NCBI GenBank assembly: GCA_903929535.1
Contig: CAIYVC010000116.1
Coordinates: 17,187 to 81,186 of the forward strand
DNA: 64,000 nucleotides
Direction: 5' to 3'
DNA from: an uncultured Caulobacteraceae bacterium
GTDB lineage: Bacteria; Pseudomonadota; Alphaproteobacteria; Caulobacterales; Caulobacteraceae
The position numbers were made by a program, and so were the translations under genes. Positions 8,261-17,706 of the stretch are shown one piece after another; the stretch's first letter is position 1; the number at the start of each line of letters is the position of its first letter. Under the pieces are notes generated by a model. That model had not been told where the DNA came from. It made no database searches and was given only the letters and a program-made list of their open reading frames with translations.

Positions 8261-9001
8261 ATGAACCCGATCGTCGTCATTCCGGCCCGCATGGCCGCCA
8301 CCCGACTGCCCGATAAGCCCCTGGCCGACATCGGCGGCACGCCCATGATCGTGCGGGTGCTGCGCTGCGCCGAGCGGGCGGGCGTCGGGCCGGTGGCGGT
8401 AGCGGCGGGCGACGAGGCGATCGTGCGCGCGGTGGAGGCGGCGGGAGGCCGCGCGGTGCTGACCGATCCGGCCCTGCCCTCGGGCTCGGACCGCATCCTG
8501 GCGGCGCTGAAGGTGCTCGATCCGGACGGCAGGCACGACGCGGTCATCAACCTGCAGGGCGACATGCCGTTCGTGGGCGCCGAGGTGCTGACCGCCTGCG
8601 CTGATTTGCTTGCCGGGGAGCCGGGCTGTGACATCGCCACGGTGGTGGCGGCGGAAGACTCGGCGGCGGATCGGACCAATGCGGACGTGGTCAAGGCGAT
8701 CCTGGCGCTGAAGAGCGGCCAGGCGCGCGGCCGGGCCCTCTATTTCACCCGCTCAACCCTCTATGGCGACGCGCCGATCTGGCGGCACATCGGCATCTAC
8801 GGCTATCGCCGCGCAGCCCTGGAGCGGTTCAACGCCGCCGAGCCCTCGCCGCTTGAGCGCCGGGAGAAGCTGGAGCAGCTGCGGGCGCTGGAGCTGGGCC
8901 TGTCGATCTGGGCCTCGGTTATCGACAAGCCGCCCATCTCGGTGGATACCCCGGCGGACTTGGAACGGGCGCGGGAAGCCGCGCGCACGGAGCAGCCATG
9001 A
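8261..9001 (+). CDS. kdsB: 3-deoxy-manno-octulosonate cytidylyltransferase
   Basis: 246 residues, the usual length. Activates Kdo with CTP to CMP-Kdo for lipopolysaccharide core synthesis. The N-terminal nucleotide-binding loop IPARMAATRLPDKPLADIGG, the NLQGDMPF motif and the YFTRSTLYGDAP and HIGIYGYRRAAL stretches are characteristic. The divergent gap to the cytochrome c gene (8039-8260) holds no recognisable RNA gene. The stop overlaps pheA by 4 bases. Confidence 0.95.
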   Translation: MNPIVVIPARMAATRLPDKPLADIGGTPMIVRVLRCAERAGVGPVAVAAGDEAIVRAVEAAGGRAVLTDPALPSGSDRILAALKVLDPDGRHDAVINLQGDMPFVGAEVLTACADLLAGEPGCDIATVVAAEDSAADRTNADVVKAILALKSGQARGRALYFTRSTLYGDAPIWRHIGIYGYRRAALERFNAAEPSPLERREKLEQLRALELGLSIWASVIDKPPISVDTPADLERAREAARTEQP

Positions 9002-9846
9002 CCACGCGGCCGAAAATCGCCTTCCAGGGAGAGCTTGGGGCCAACAGCGACGAGGCCTGCCGGACTCACTTCCCCGACCATGAGCCCCTGGCCTGCGCCA
9101 CCTTCGAGGACGCCTTCGAGGCGGTGAAGTCCGGTGTGGCGGCGCTGGGCATGATTCCGGTGGAGAATTCCATCGCCGGGCGCGTGGCCGACGTGCACCA
9201 CCTGCTGCCGGATTCCGGCCTCTACATCATCGGCGAACGGTTCAAGGCGATCCGCTTCCAGCTGATGGCCAACAGGGGCGCCAAGCTGGCGGACATCAAG
9301 GCGGTGGCCTCAATGCCCATCGCGCTCGCCCAATGCCGCAAGACCCTGCGCAAGCTGGGGGTGAAGCTGGTGGGCGCCAGCGACACGGCGGGGGCGGCCA
9401 AGGAGCTGTCAGAGCATCCGGACCCGACCCGGGCGGCGGTCTCCCCGCGCCTGGCGGCTGAAATCTACGGTCTCGATATCCTGCTGGAGGACATCGAGGA
9501 CGAGCACAACAACACCACCCGCTTCATCGTCATGGCGCGCGAGCGGGCCCATCCGCCCGAGGGCTCCGCCTGCGTCACCAGCTTCGTATTCAAGGTAAGG
9601 AACATCCCGGCGGCCCTCTACAAGGCCATGGGCGGGTTCGCCACCAACGGCGTCAACATGACCAAGCTGGAAAGCTACATGGAAGACGGCGGCTTCACCG
9701 CGACCCTGTTCTACGCCGAGGTCGACGGCCGCCCGGAGGACCACGCCCTGGCCCTGGCGTTCGAGGAGCTGAGCTTCTTCTGCGAGCGCTTCCAGATCCT
9801 GGGCGTGTTCGAGGCGGATGCGTTCCGCGACGGGCTCGCGGGTTAG
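8998..9846 (+). CDS. pheA: Prephenate dehydratase (monofunctional, with ACT domain)
   Basis: 282 residues. Converts prephenate to phenylpyruvate in phenylalanine synthesis. The periplasmic-binding-like catalytic domain begins [15 protein letters not shown], and the conserved catalytic TRF triplet is in [12 protein letters not shown] near residue 178. The C-terminal ACT domain ([24 protein letters not shown]) replaces the classic GALV and ESRP motifs with variants that still fit phenylalanine feedback binding. Coupled to kdsB by a 4-base overlap. The TAG stop overlaps the dapD stop on the other strand. Confidence 0.95.
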   Translation: MTTRPKIAFQGELGANSDEACRTHFPDHEPLACATFEDAFEAVKSGVAALGMIPVENSIAGRVADVHHLLPDSGLYIIGERFKAIRFQLMANRGAKLADIKAVASMPIALAQCRKTLRKLGVKLVGASDTAGAAKELSEHPDPTRAAVSPRLAAEIYGLDILLEDIEDEHNNTTRFIVMARERAHPPEGSACVTSFVFKVRNIPAALYKAMGGFATNGVNMTKLESYMEDGGFTATLFYAEVDGRPEDHALALAFEELSFFCERFQILGVFEADAFRDGLAG

Positions 9847-10664
9847 TCCCGCAGCAGCTCATTCGGCGAGGTCTTGGAGCGGGTCTGGGCGTCCACGCGC
9901 TTGACGATCACGGCGCAGTAGAGGCTGGGGCCGCCCTTGGGGTCGGGCAGGGCGCCGGGCACCACCACCGAATAGGGCGGCACCTTGCCGACGAACACCT
10001 CGCCGGTGGCGCGCTCGACGATCTTGGTCGAGGCGCTGATGAAGACGCCCATCGACAGCACGCTGCCCTGGCCGACGATGACGCCTTCCACCACTTCGGA
10101 GCGGGCGCCGATGAAGCAGTCGTCCTCGATGATGGTGGGGTTGGCCTGCAGGGGCTCCAGCACCCCGCCGATGCCGACGCCGCCCGACAGGTGCACGTTC
10201 TTGCCGATCTGGGCGCAGGAGCCGACGGTGGCCCAGGTGTCGACCATGGTCCCCTCGCCGACATAGCCGCCGATGTTGACGAAGGACGGCATCAGGATCG
10301 CGTTCCTGGCGATGTAGGCGCCGCGGCGGACCATGGCGCCGGGCACGGCGCGGAAGCCGGCGGCTTCGAACTCGGCCTGGCCCCAGCCGGTGAACTTGGT
10401 GGCGACCTTGTCGAACCAGGGGCCGGCGCCGCCGCTATCGTCGCCCATGACGGTGTTGGGGTTGAGACGGAAGGACAGCAGCACCGCCTTCTTCAGCCAC
10501 TGATTGACCACCCAGTCGTCGCCGACCTTCTCGGCCACGCGGGCGGCGCCGGAGTCCAGCGAGGCCAGGGCCGCATCGACCGCGTCGCGCACGGCGCCGG
10601 TGGTGGAGGCGTTGACGCCGTCGCGGGCGTCCCAGGCGGCTTCGATGGTGGCTTGCAGGCTCAT
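9843..10664 (-). CDS. dapD: 2,3,4,5-tetrahydropyridine-2,6-dicarboxylate N-succinyltransferase
   Basis: 273 residues, typical length. Transfers succinyl from succinyl-CoA to tetrahydrodipicolinate in the lysine/meso-diaminopimelate pathway. The left-handed beta-helix is visible as hexapeptide repeats (for example [20 protein letters not shown], and the stretch around [16 protein letters not shown]). Last gene of the leftward run; its ATG overlaps the end of the HAD phosphatase gene by 4 bases, and its stop overlaps pheA convergently. Confidence 0.95.
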   Translation of the reverse strand: MSLQATIEAAWDARDGVNASTTGAVRDAVDAALASLDSGAARVAEKVGDDWVVNQWLKKAVLLSFRLNPNTVMGDDSGGAGPWFDKVATKFTGWGQAEFEAAGFRAVPGAMVRRGAYIARNAILMPSFVNIGGYVGEGTMVDTWATVGSCAQIGKNVHLSGGVGIGGVLEPLQANPTIIEDDCFIGARSEVVEGVIVGQGSVLSMGVFISASTKIVERATGEVFVGKVPPYSVVVPGALPDPKGGPSLYCAVIVKRVDAQTRSKTSPNELLRD

Positions 10665-11335
10665 GCGGCGGGTTCCTTGACGCGCGCTTCTCTGAGGAAG
10701 CTCGCGAGATCGGCGGTGCGGTGATTGACGAAGGCGTGGTCGGATTCCAGGGCGTGCGGCCCGACTAGCACGGTGGTCATGCCGAGGTCGGCGGCGGGCG
10801 GCAGGTTGCGGGCGGAGTCCTCGAAGAAGGCGGTGGTCGCGGGGTCGACGTCGTGCGCCTGAATCATCCGGGCGAAGGTCTGCGGATGGGGCTTAGGGAT
10901 GTAGTCGGCCAGGGCGATGTGGAAGGTGGCCTCGAACAGGTCGTCCAGCTGCAGCTTGGCCAGCACCCGCTCGGCGTGGCGCTTGTCGCCGTTGGTGAAC
11001 ACCAGTCGGCGGCCGGGCAGGGCGGCGATGGCGGCGCGCAAGGCCGGGTCCGGGACCAGGCTGGCCATGGAGACGTCGTGCACCTCGTCCAGAAAGGCTT
11101 CCGGGTCGACGCCGTGGTTGGCGATCAACCCGGCCAGGGTGGTGCCGTGCTCGTTGAGATAACGCTTCTGCAGGGCGTAGGCGTCGGCCTTGGACATGCC
11201 GGTCTGGCGCGCCACGAAATGGGTCATGCGCCCTTCGATCAGGCTCATGAACTCCGCCTCGGGCGGGTAGAGGGTGTTGTCCAGATCGAACAGCCAGGTG
11301 TCGATATGGCGAAGGTCGGCGGCCGGCTGGCTCAT
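10661..11335 (-). CDS. HAD-family hydrolase, probable pyrimidine 5'-nucleotidase
   Basis: 224 residues. HAD motif I is FDLDNTLYP (nucleophile Asp), motif [14 protein letters not shown], motif [11 protein letters not shown] with the catalytic Lys, and motif [11 protein letters not shown]. The four-helix cap and the DNTLYP start match SDT1/Phm8-like pyrimidine 5'-nucleotidases that dephosphorylate UMP/CMP. Sandwiched between argB and dapD with 4-base overlaps on both sides, so co-translated with arginine and lysine genes; the reason for the linkage is not evident. Confidence 0.88.
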   Translation of the reverse strand: MSQPAADLRHIDTWLFDLDNTLYPPEAEFMSLIEGRMTHFVARQTGMSKADAYALQKRYLNEHGTTLAGLIANHGVDPEAFLDEVHDVSMASLVPDPALRAAIAALPGRRLVFTNGDKRHAERVLAKLQLDDLFEATFHIALADYIPKPHPQTFARMIQAHDVDPATTAFFEDSARNLPPAADLGMTTVLVGPHALESDHAFVNHRTADLASFLREARVKEPAA

Positions 11336-12249
11336 GCGTGGATCAGGGTGCCGGCGCCCGTATCGGTGAACAGCTCGGCCAGCATGGCGTGGGACTGGCG
11401 CCCGTCCAGGATGACCACGGCCTCGACCCCGGCATTGACCGCGGCGATGGCGGTCTCCAGTTTGGGGATCATGCCGCCGGTGGCCACGCCCGTGGCGATG
11501 GCCTCGATGGCCTCGGCCACGCTCATCTTCTCGATCAGCTTGCCGTCCTTATCGAGCACGCCGGAGACGTCGGTGAGCAGCAGCATACGCTTGGCCTTCA
11601 GCGCCCCGGCCAGGGCGCCGGCCACGGTGTCGGCGTTGATGTTGTAGGTCTCGCCCGCGTCCGACACGCCGATGGGCGCGATCACCGGCACATAGTCCTC
11701 GGCGGCGTGGATCAGGGCGTGGATGATCTGCGGGTCGATGTGGCGGGGCTCGCCAACGAAACCCAGGTCGATGATCTCTTCCAGACCAGTATCCGGGTCG
11801 CGTTTGACCTTCTGCGCCTTGTCCACGGTGATCAGCCGGGCGTCCTTGCCCGACAGGCCCACGCCGCGCACGTCGGCCTCGGCGCCGGCCTGGTTGATGA
11901 AGTTGACGATTTCCTTGTTGATCGCCCCCGACAGCACCATTTCGGCGACCTCCATGGTCGGCTTGTCGGTCACCCGCAGGCCGTCGATGAAGGTGCTCTC
12001 GACCCCGGCCTTCTTGAGCATGCGGCTGATCTGCGGGCCGCCGCCGTGCACGATCACCGGGTGCACACCCAGAAGCTTGAGCAGCACGGCGTCGGCGGCG
12101 AACAGGCGCGCGACCTCGTCCTCGCCCATGGCGTGGCCGCCGTATTTGATGACCACGACCTCGCGGTCGTAGAGCTGAATGAAGGGCAGGGCCTCGGCCA
12201 GGGTCTTGGCCGTCGCCCAGCCGCTCTGCGCGCGGGGGGTGTCAGTCAT
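11332..12249 (-). CDS. argB: Acetylglutamate kinase
   Basis: 305 residues. Phosphorylates N-acetylglutamate, the second step of arginine synthesis. Amino-acid-kinase fold with KYGGHAMGE, the HGGGPQIS loop, a GLRVTDKPTMEVAEMVLSG block and GGMIPKLETA near the C-terminus. The N-terminal helix before the first strand (ALPFIQLYDREVVV) is typical of arginine-sensitive hexameric ArgB. 63 bases separate it from engB upstream. Confidence 0.95.
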   Translation of the reverse strand: MTDTPRAQSGWATAKTLAEALPFIQLYDREVVVIKYGGHAMGEDEVARLFAADAVLLKLLGVHPVIVHGGGPQISRMLKKAGVESTFIDGLRVTDKPTMEVAEMVLSGAINKEIVNFINQAGAEADVRGVGLSGKDARLITVDKAQKVKRDPDTGLEEIIDLGFVGEPRHIDPQIIHALIHAAEDYVPVIAPIGVSDAGETYNINADTVAGALAGALKAKRMLLLTDVSGVLDKDGKLIEKMSVAEAIEAIATGVATGGMIPKLETAIAAVNAGVEAVVILDGRQSHAMLAELFTDTGAGTLIHA

Positions 12250-12312
12250 GATCGAGGTCTCTAGCTGGGAGCGGGATGCGGGAACGGGGATTAGCGGGCG
12301 GGGCCCGGTTTG

Positions 12313-12999
12313 TCACCCCAAAGGCGCGGGGATGATCTCGCAGGCGGCCAGGATTTCGGCGCGCAGTTCGGGCAGGCCCGCGCCCTTTTCGGCCGAAGTG
12401 GCGACCACGCGGGGGAAGGCGGCGGGGCGGCGGACGATGGCCTTGAGGGTGGCCTCGACAGTTTCGGCGACCTCGGCGGGCTTGATCTTGTCGGCCTTGG
12501 TCAGGACGATCTGATAGGAGACGGCGGCGACGTCCAGCGCATCCAGGGCCTCCTTGTCCACGTCCTTCAGACCGTGACGGGCATCGATCAGCAGATAGAC
12601 CCGCTTCAGGTTGGGGCGCCCGCGCAGATAGGCGCGGCCGAGATTCTGGAAGTCCGCGGCGGTGGAGCGCGACACCCGGGCGAAGCCGTAGCCGGGCAGG
12701 TCGACCAGGCGCAGCCGTTCGTCGGCGACGAAGAAGTTCACCTCGCGCGTGCGGCCGGGCTCGTTGGAGGCGCGCGCCAAGCCGTGGCGGCCCACCAGCC
12801 CGTTGATCAGCGACGACTTGCCGACGTTGGAGCGGCCGGCGAAGGCCACCTCGGGCAGGTCCGGCGCGGGCAGGCCGGAGATGGCCACGGCCCCCATCAT
12901 GAAGCTGACCGGATGAGCGAAGAAGACGCGGGCGGTCTCCAGGGCGTCGGCGTCGAACACCCCGGATTCGTAGGCCTGACCGCCTCTGTCGATGCTCAT
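12313..12999 (-). CDS. engB: Ribosome biogenesis GTP-binding protein EngB/YsxC/YihA
   Basis: 228 residues. Small GTPase required for 50S assembly. G1 GRSNVGKS at residues 55-62, G3 DLPGYG, G4 TKADK and G5 TSAEKG are all present. Its ATG overlaps the yidC stop by 4 bases, a common pairing of membrane insertion and ribosome assembly genes downstream of rpmH-rnpA. Confidence 0.95.
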   Translation of the reverse strand: MSIDRGGQAYESGVFDADALETARVFFAHPVSFMMGAVAISGLPAPDLPEVAFAGRSNVGKSSLINGLVGRHGLARASNEPGRTREVNFFVADERLRLVDLPGYGFARVSRSTAADFQNLGRAYLRGRPNLKRVYLLIDARHGLKDVDKEALDALDVAAVSYQIVLTKADKIKPAEVAETVEATLKAIVRRPAAFPRVVATSAEKGAGLPELRAEILAACEIIPAPLG

Positions 13000-14819
13000 G
13001 GTGCGGGCGCTGGCGCGCCGGTGAAGCGGCGGATGATCTGATCGATCGGGTTATCCACCTGGAAGCGGCGCATGATGATGTACTGCTGCACGATCGACAG
13101 CACATTGCTCCAGGCCCAGTAGATCACCAAGCCCACGGCCACGCCCGAGATCGAGAACATGAAGATCAGCGGCATGAACTGCATGATCTTCTGCTGGGTC
13201 GGATCGACGCCGGTCTGCGGGCTCATCTGCATCGTCAGCCACATGGTCGCCAGATAGACCAGCGGCCACAGGCCGATGTGCAGCGGGCCGTTCAGCACCG
13301 CGCCGATGGCCGGGACCATGGCGGGGTCGTAGGGCGCCAGGCCGAACAGGTTGGTGAAGGTGGTCGGGTCGCGCGCCGACAGGTCATGCACCCAGCCGAA
13401 GAAGGGGGCGTGGCGCATCTCGATGGTGACGGACAGCACCTTGTAGAGGGCGAAGAAGACCGGGATCTGCAGCAGCATGGGGATGCAGCCCATGAAGGGA
13501 TTGATCTTCTCCTTGGCGTACAGCGCCATCATCTCCTGCTGCTGCTTGGCCGCGTCGCCGCCCGCGCGCTTCTTGATGGCCTCCAGCTGCGGCTGGACCT
13601 TCTTCATCTTGGTCAGAGACTCGTAGCTCTTGTTGGCCAGGGGGAAGAAGACGATCCGCACGGTGACGGTCAGCAGCAGGATGGCGATGCCGAAGTTGCC
13701 GACGTGCTGGTAGAAGAACTCCACCACGGTGAACAGCGGGCGGGTCAGGAACCAGAAGTTGCCCCAGTCCACCGCCTGGTCGAATTCCGGCACGCCCAAG
13801 GCCTTCTGATAGGCGCTCAGCAGCGGCACGGTCTTGGCCCCGGCATAGAGGTGGATGGTCTGGCTGACGGCGGCTCCGGGCGCGGCGGTCTTCAAGCCGC
13901 CGACATAGTTGGCCTCGAACACATTGGCCGTCTCGGTGGGGGTGACGCGGAAGGTCCCCTGGATCGCCTGGGTCTGATCGGGGACCAGGGCGGCCATCCA
14001 GTATTTGTCGGTGATCCCGAGCCAGCCGCCGGTGGAGGGAGTGACCTCGGCTTCGGTCTTCTTCTTCCAGCCGCTGTATTTGTCGAGCCGCAGGCGCGCG
14101 CCGAGCCAGCCGATGGCGCCTTCGTGCACAACGCCGCTGCGCAGGGTTCCGGGCGGCAGACAGGGGTCCTTGTCCGCAGCCGGGCAAAGGCGCTGCACAG
14201 AGCCGTAGGGGGCCAGGGCGACCGGGGCCGCGCTCTTGTTGGCCACAGCATCCGTGACCGTGAACATGGCCTTGTCGTCGACCGAAAGGGTGCGGGTGAA
14301 CATCAGGCCGGAGGGGGCCGTATAGGTCATCACCACTGGATGAGTGGGGGTCAGGGCCTCGCCGGCGGCGGCGGACCAGACGGTGTCCTCATTGGGCAGG
14401 CCGGCCAGGTTGGCGCCGGTCCAGCCGGTCTGGACGAAATAGGCGTGGTCGGCGCCTTCGGGGCGCAGCAGTTGCACCAGGGGCGAGGAGGGATCGGTGG
14501 TCTCGCGGTAACCCTTCAGATCCAGATCGTCGATGCGGCCGCCCTTCAGCGCCACAGAGCCGGTCAGGGTCGGGGTGTCGATCTTGATCCGCGGCGAGGC
14601 GGCCAGGGCCTTGTTCAGCGGCAGGTAGACCGCCTGGGGCGTGGCGCCCGGCGCCAGGGGAATGCCCGGGTGCAGCTGCTGCTGCACGGCGGCGGCCCGC
14701 TTGGCCTCGGCTTCCTTGCGCTTCTCCGCCGGACCCATGACGAAGGTCTCGTAGGCGAACAGGATGGCGAGCGCGCAGACGAAGAAGATGATGGTGTTGC
14801 GGTTGGACTCTTTTTCCAT
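12996..14819 (-). CDS. yidC: Membrane protein insertase YidC
   Basis: 607 residues, the long Gram-negative form. Signal-anchor helix ([20 protein letters not shown]), then a large periplasmic beta-sandwich domain (about 60-370), then the conserved five-helix insertase region from [15 protein letters not shown] to the C-terminus, with a cytoplasmic hairpin ([20 protein letters not shown]) and [19 protein letters not shown]. Inserts membrane proteins alone or with SecYEG. It follows rnpA by 16 bases; no yidD gene lies between them as in many bacteria. Confidence 0.97.
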   Translation of the reverse strand: MEKESNRNTIIFFVCALAILFAYETFVMGPAEKRKEAEAKRAAAVQQQLHPGIPLAPGATPQAVYLPLNKALAASPRIKIDTPTLTGSVALKGGRIDDLDLKGYRETTDPSSPLVQLLRPEGADHAYFVQTGWTGANLAGLPNEDTVWSAAAGEALTPTHPVVMTYTAPSGLMFTRTLSVDDKAMFTVTDAVANKSAAPVALAPYGSVQRLCPAADKDPCLPPGTLRSGVVHEGAIGWLGARLRLDKYSGWKKKTEAEVTPSTGGWLGITDKYWMAALVPDQTQAIQGTFRVTPTETANVFEANYVGGLKTAAPGAAVSQTIHLYAGAKTVPLLSAYQKALGVPEFDQAVDWGNFWFLTRPLFTVVEFFYQHVGNFGIAILLLTVTVRIVFFPLANKSYESLTKMKKVQPQLEAIKKRAGGDAAKQQQEMMALYAKEKINPFMGCIPMLLQIPVFFALYKVLSVTIEMRHAPFFGWVHDLSARDPTTFTNLFGLAPYDPAMVPAIGAVLNGPLHIGLWPLVYLATMWLTMQMSPQTGVDPTQQKIMQFMPLIFMFSISGVAVGLVIYWAWSNVLSIVQQYIIMRRFQVDNPIDQIIRRFTGAPAPAP

Positions 14820-14835
14820 GGGACGCTGCTGCGGC

Positions 14836-15303
14836 TCAGTCGGACGAGGGCGACGAGAGCGTAGGGGAGGAAGGGGCGGATCGGCCGGCGGCGGACTTGT
14901 AACCCGGTCCGGGGGCGCCGTCTTCGGCGGCGAGCCTTATCAGCGCGCTTTTTACATCGTCAAGCAGACGCGGCCAGGGCCGCTCGGCGGTTCCCTGGCG
15001 GGCGACGAACACATAGTCGAAGCCGGGACGGCCCAGATCGGGCAGCAGCAGGCGGGCGGCTTCGCGCAGGCGGCGCTTGCAGCGGTTGCGCACCACCGCC
15101 CCGCCGACCTTGCGGGTGGCGGTGAAGCCTAGGCCCATGCTGGGCTTGTTGGGGGGACGGCGAAGGGGCTGGGCCAGCAGCTGCACGACCACGGCGCCGC
15201 GGGCGCACGATCCGCCCTTGGCGCAGGCCAGGAACTCCTCGCGCCGCTTGAGGCGGGCGATGGATGGGGCGGGCGATGACGATGGCTGGCTGAGGTCCGT
15301 CAG
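14836..15303 (-). CDS. rnpA: Ribonuclease P protein component, probable CTG start
   Basis: Protein subunit of RNase P, which matures tRNA 5' ends. The core is clear: TATRKVGGAVVRNRCKRRLRE contains the RNR basic helix. A GTG at 15192 would cut off the N-terminal family block IARLKRREEFLACAKGGS, which is encoded in frame upstream. Between that block and the rpmH stop there is no in-frame ATG, GTG or TTG. A CTG at 15303 lies 8 bases after GAGG, so I place the start there (155 residues). An ACG or ATC start is the alternative. The C-terminus is a Ser/Pro tail. 23 bases separate the CTG from rpmH. Confidence 0.85.
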   Translation of the reverse strand: MTDLSQPSSSPAPSIARLKRREEFLACAKGGSCARGAVVVQLLAQPLRRPPNKPSMGLGFTATRKVGGAVVRNRCKRRLREAARLLLPDLGRPGFDYVFVARQGTAERPWPRLLDDVKSALIRLAAEDGAPGPGYKSAAGRSAPSSPTLSSPSSD

Positions 15304-15326
15304 GGTCGGACCCTCGAAAGCTCGGC

Positions 15327-15461
15327 TTAAGCCGACAGCTTCTTGCGGCCCTGAGCGCGGCGGCGGTTCAGGATCTTGCGGCCATTCTTGGTCGACATAC
15401 GCAGGCGGAAACCGTGGCGGCGGCTGCGCACGAGGCGGCTCGGCTGGAAGGTGCGCTTCAC
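15327..15461 (-). CDS. rpmH: 50S ribosomal protein L34
   Basis: 44 residues, too short to be listed by most ORF cutoffs but unmistakable: it begins [18 protein letters not shown] and ends AQGRKKLSA. The start is GTG at 15461, preceded by GCGGAG at a 9-10 base distance. L34 is a small basic protein of the large ribosomal subunit. First gene of the leftward rpmH-rnpA-yidC-engB run; a good promoter lies about 70 bases upstream. Confidence 0.96.
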   Translation of the reverse strand: MKRTFQPSRLVRSRRHGFRLRMSTKNGRKILNRRRAQGRKKLSA

Positions 15462-15529
15462 GGTATAGAACTCCGCATCAAGAAAGGCGTCGGTCCGCGC
15501 CAGCGAGAGCGGGCGGCGGTGAGCGGCGG

Positions 15530-15558
15530 TGCATAGACAAAGGCTGGGGGTGAGTCAA
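15530..15558 (-). promoter_or_regulatory. Housekeeping (sigma-70-type) promoter for rpmH
   Basis: Reading the minus strand, TTGACT (15558-15553) is followed after exactly 17 bases by TATGCA (15535-15530). Both are close to the vegetative consensus, and the spacing is ideal. The element lies 69 bases before the rpmH start, leaving a 5' leader of about 60 bases. No competing gene is present on that strand. Confidence 0.7.
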
Positions 15559-15584
15559 CTAAAACGGAGGCAGGGGGAGCGCGC

Positions 15585-16292
15585 CTACCCCGGCCGTTTC
15601 GGGATATCCACCGCCCGCTGCACCGCCGGGCGGGCCAGGCCGCGCTCCAGCCAGGCGCCGACGCGGGGGAAGTCCTTGAAGCCGACCAGCTCGCCTGCAT
15701 CATAGAAGCCGATCAGGTTGCGCACCCAGCCGAGCATGGAGATGTCGGCGATGGTGTAGTCCTTGCCCATGATCCAGTCGCGGCCGTCCAGGCGCGTCTC
15801 CAGCACGCCCAGCAGGCGCTTGGACTCGGTCACGTAGCGGTCGCGCGGGCGCTTGTCCTCGTAGTCCTTGCCGGCGAACTTATGGAAAAAGCCGACCTGG
15901 CCGAACATGGGGCCGATGCCGCCCATCTGGAACATGATCCACTGCAGGGTCTCGTAGCGGCCCGCCGGGTCCGCCGGGATGAACTTGCCGGTCTTCTCGG
16001 CCAGATACATCAGGATGGCGCCGGACTCGAACAGGGCCAGGGGTTTGCCGCCCGGACCGTCCGGATCGATGATCGCCGGGATCTTGCCGTTGGGATTGAG
16101 GGCCAGGAACTCCGGGATCCAGGTCTCGTTGGCCATGATGTTGATGAAGTGGGGCTCGTAGGGGATGCCCAGCTCTTCCAGCAGGATCGACACCTTCACC
16201 CCGTTGGGCGTCGGCACCGAATAGAGCTGCAGCCGGTCCGGATGCTGGGCGGGCCAGCGGGTGGCGATCGGGAAGGCGTCGAGAGCGGACAT
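15585..16292 (-). CDS. Glutathione S-transferase family protein (YfcG/YghU-like)
   Basis: 235 residues from ATG 16292 (MSALDAFPIA); the much longer open frame upstream is a shadow of the TraB gene. The thioredoxin-like N-domain has LYSVPTPNGVKVSILLEEL, with NPNGKIPAIIDPDG and FESGAILMYLAEKTG (glutathione contacts: Pro after the loop, and Glu-Ser). The all-helical C-domain has MGKDYTIADISMLGW, the family N-capping box. The TPNG start matches nu-class disulfide-bond reductases such as YfcG. Substrate not predictable. Confidence 0.9.
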   Translation of the reverse strand: MSALDAFPIATRWPAQHPDRLQLYSVPTPNGVKVSILLEELGIPYEPHFINIMANETWIPEFLALNPNGKIPAIIDPDGPGGKPLALFESGAILMYLAEKTGKFIPADPAGRYETLQWIMFQMGGIGPMFGQVGFFHKFAGKDYEDKRPRDRYVTESKRLLGVLETRLDGRDWIMGKDYTIADISMLGWVRNLIGFYDAGELVGFKDFPRVGAWLERGLARPAVQRAVDIPKRPG

Positions 16293-16345
16293 GCTGGTTA
16301 CCCCTGAAACGAGGCCAGACACATAGGACGGGGCTTGAGGCTTAG

Positions 16346-17317
16346 CTAGTCGTTGGAAGCCAGGGCCGCCGGAGCGCCGATGACCGCGCCCTTGGCCTGC
16401 AGCCGGTCCAGCACCCCGCCCTGGGGCAGCATCCAGGCCAGGTCGATCACCGCCACCGTCTTGCCGGGCTTCTGCAGCGCCGCCCACAAGCGGTCGACCG
16501 CCTTGCTCATCTCGTCCTCGACGATCTGCTTGGCGCCGGGGGCGCGCATCAGACAGTGCTGGGCCGCCGACCCGCGATAGCGGGCGTTGACCGCGCGGAT
16601 GTCGCCCCTGGCCCAGTCGTCGTCGATATCGTGCGGATGGGCGGCTTCGTATTCCAGCTCTTCCAGGGCGTCCGAGAGGCACCCGAGCTGCTGCTCCGGG
16701 CTGAGCTGGGTGGCGGTCTTGATGAGCAGGCCCATGCGGTAGGCGCCCAACGGCTGCTGCGGCACATGCAGGTCCGCGGCGCGGTGCTGCACGGTGGAGC
16801 CGGGCTTGGCGTCGGAGAGACCGACTTCGTGGCGCAGGTCCGACAGCAGCATGAAGCCTGCCGCCGCCGGCTTCCAATGGGCGTAGCGGTCGGCCTTGGT
16901 CTTGGCCAGGGCGCGGCCGTGCTCGAACCGGGCGCGCAACTCGGGCGGCAGGGACGGCTCCAGCGCCGACATCTGGCGCACTTTCCAGAGCTGAGTGGCG
17001 ACCAGGCCCACCACCTGCACGGGTCCAAGGTCGGCCCTGGGTGGCGACAGCAACGCATTGGCCCCGGTCAGAGCGGCGGTCAGCTGGCGCTCGTCCCATT
17101 CCAGCCGGTGCGGCACCGGGGTCACGGCGCCTAGGATGATGACGGTGGAGTCGCCGCGGGTGACCCGCCACATGGCCGGGCCGGGCGGATGGGCGATGAC
17201 CACCAGCTCCGACAGGGCGTCGTCGGGCGCCGCGTCCGGCGCGGGAGCCTGGGCCGAGGCGGGCAGCGCCATGCAGGCGCAGGCGGCGGCGATGAGACTG
17301 AGGCGGGTGCGGATCAT
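16346..17317 (-). CDS. TraB/GumN family protein, degenerate motifs
   Basis: 323 residues from ATG 17317 with a signal peptide (LSLIAAACACMALPASAQA). The body looks like the TraB/GumN family: AMWRVTRGDSTVIILGAVTPVPH near the N-terminus, and a C-terminal strand-loop unit around KTVAVIDLAWMLPQGGVLDRL. The G-x-x-H expected after the first strand and the second His usual near the C-terminus are not seen, so the proposed metalloprotease chemistry is doubtful. Probably periplasmic. Its ATG overlaps the upstream gene's stop by 4 bases (operon with the TonB_C-like and DUF72 genes). Confidence 0.72.
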   Translation of the reverse strand: MIRTRLSLIAAACACMALPASAQAPAPDAAPDDALSELVVIAHPPGPAMWRVTRGDSTVIILGAVTPVPHRLEWDERQLTAALTGANALLSPPRADLGPVQVVGLVATQLWKVRQMSALEPSLPPELRARFEHGRALAKTKADRYAHWKPAAAGFMLLSDLRHEVGLSDAKPGSTVQHRAADLHVPQQPLGAYRMGLLIKTATQLSPEQQLGCLSDALEELEYEAAHPHDIDDDWARGDIRAVNARYRGSAAQHCLMRAPGAKQIVEDEMSKAVDRLWAALQKPGKTVAVIDLAWMLPQGGVLDRLQAKGAVIGAPAALASND

Positions 17318-17706
17318 GGACCGGTAACGGGGGCGTCCCCAAAGGGATGCGCCTTCATGTAGGCGTCGCAGTCCGGCTCGGGGCGCGGCGGGGCGCCGGT
17401 GAAGGACAGGCCCAGGCCGACCCATTCGCCCTCATAGCCGTCCGGCACGCGCCAGGGGATGGATCGGATCATGGCGGGGGCCTCGGCGTCGATCTTGGCG
17501 TCGCCGGAAGATTCCGCGATCACTACGTCGGAAACATGGCTCTGATCGGCCCCGCCCCAGCGCACGCAGACCCCGGTCGCGCCGTGGACGGTATCGACGT
17601 CAGGCGGGGTGAACAGGAAGGGCTCGGCGGTGGGGCCCTGGGCGTGGGCGGCCAGGGGCAGGGCGAGCGCCGCCAGCATCCCCAGCATCCCGGCCCGCCT
17701 CAGCAT
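17314..17706 (-). CDS. Small secreted protein with possible TonB C-terminal-like domain
   Basis: 130 residues from ATG 17706 with a signal peptide (MLGMLAALALPLAAHAQG). The mature part has a pattern like TonB_C domains: GVCVRWGGADQSHVSDVVIAE, then AMIRSIPWRVPDGYEGEW and a final GLGLSF strand. It lacks the membrane anchor and Pro-rich linker of a true TonB, so it is not an energy transducer on its own. ATG overlaps the DUF72 stop by one base and its stop overlaps the TraB/GumN start, so the three genes form one operon. Function unknown. Confidence 0.6.
   Translation of the reverse strand: MLRRAGMLGMLAALALPLAAHAQGPTAEPFLFTPPDVDTVHGATGVCVRWGGADQSHVSDVVIAESSGDAKIDAEAPAMIRSIPWRVPDGYEGEWVGLGLSFTGAPPRPEPDCDAYMKAHPFGDAPVTGP

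Noticed and set aside
15585..17342. Single 585-residue protein ending in the GST
   Set aside because: The first part is a shadow of the TraB/GumN gene in another frame; GST homology begins at ATG 16292.
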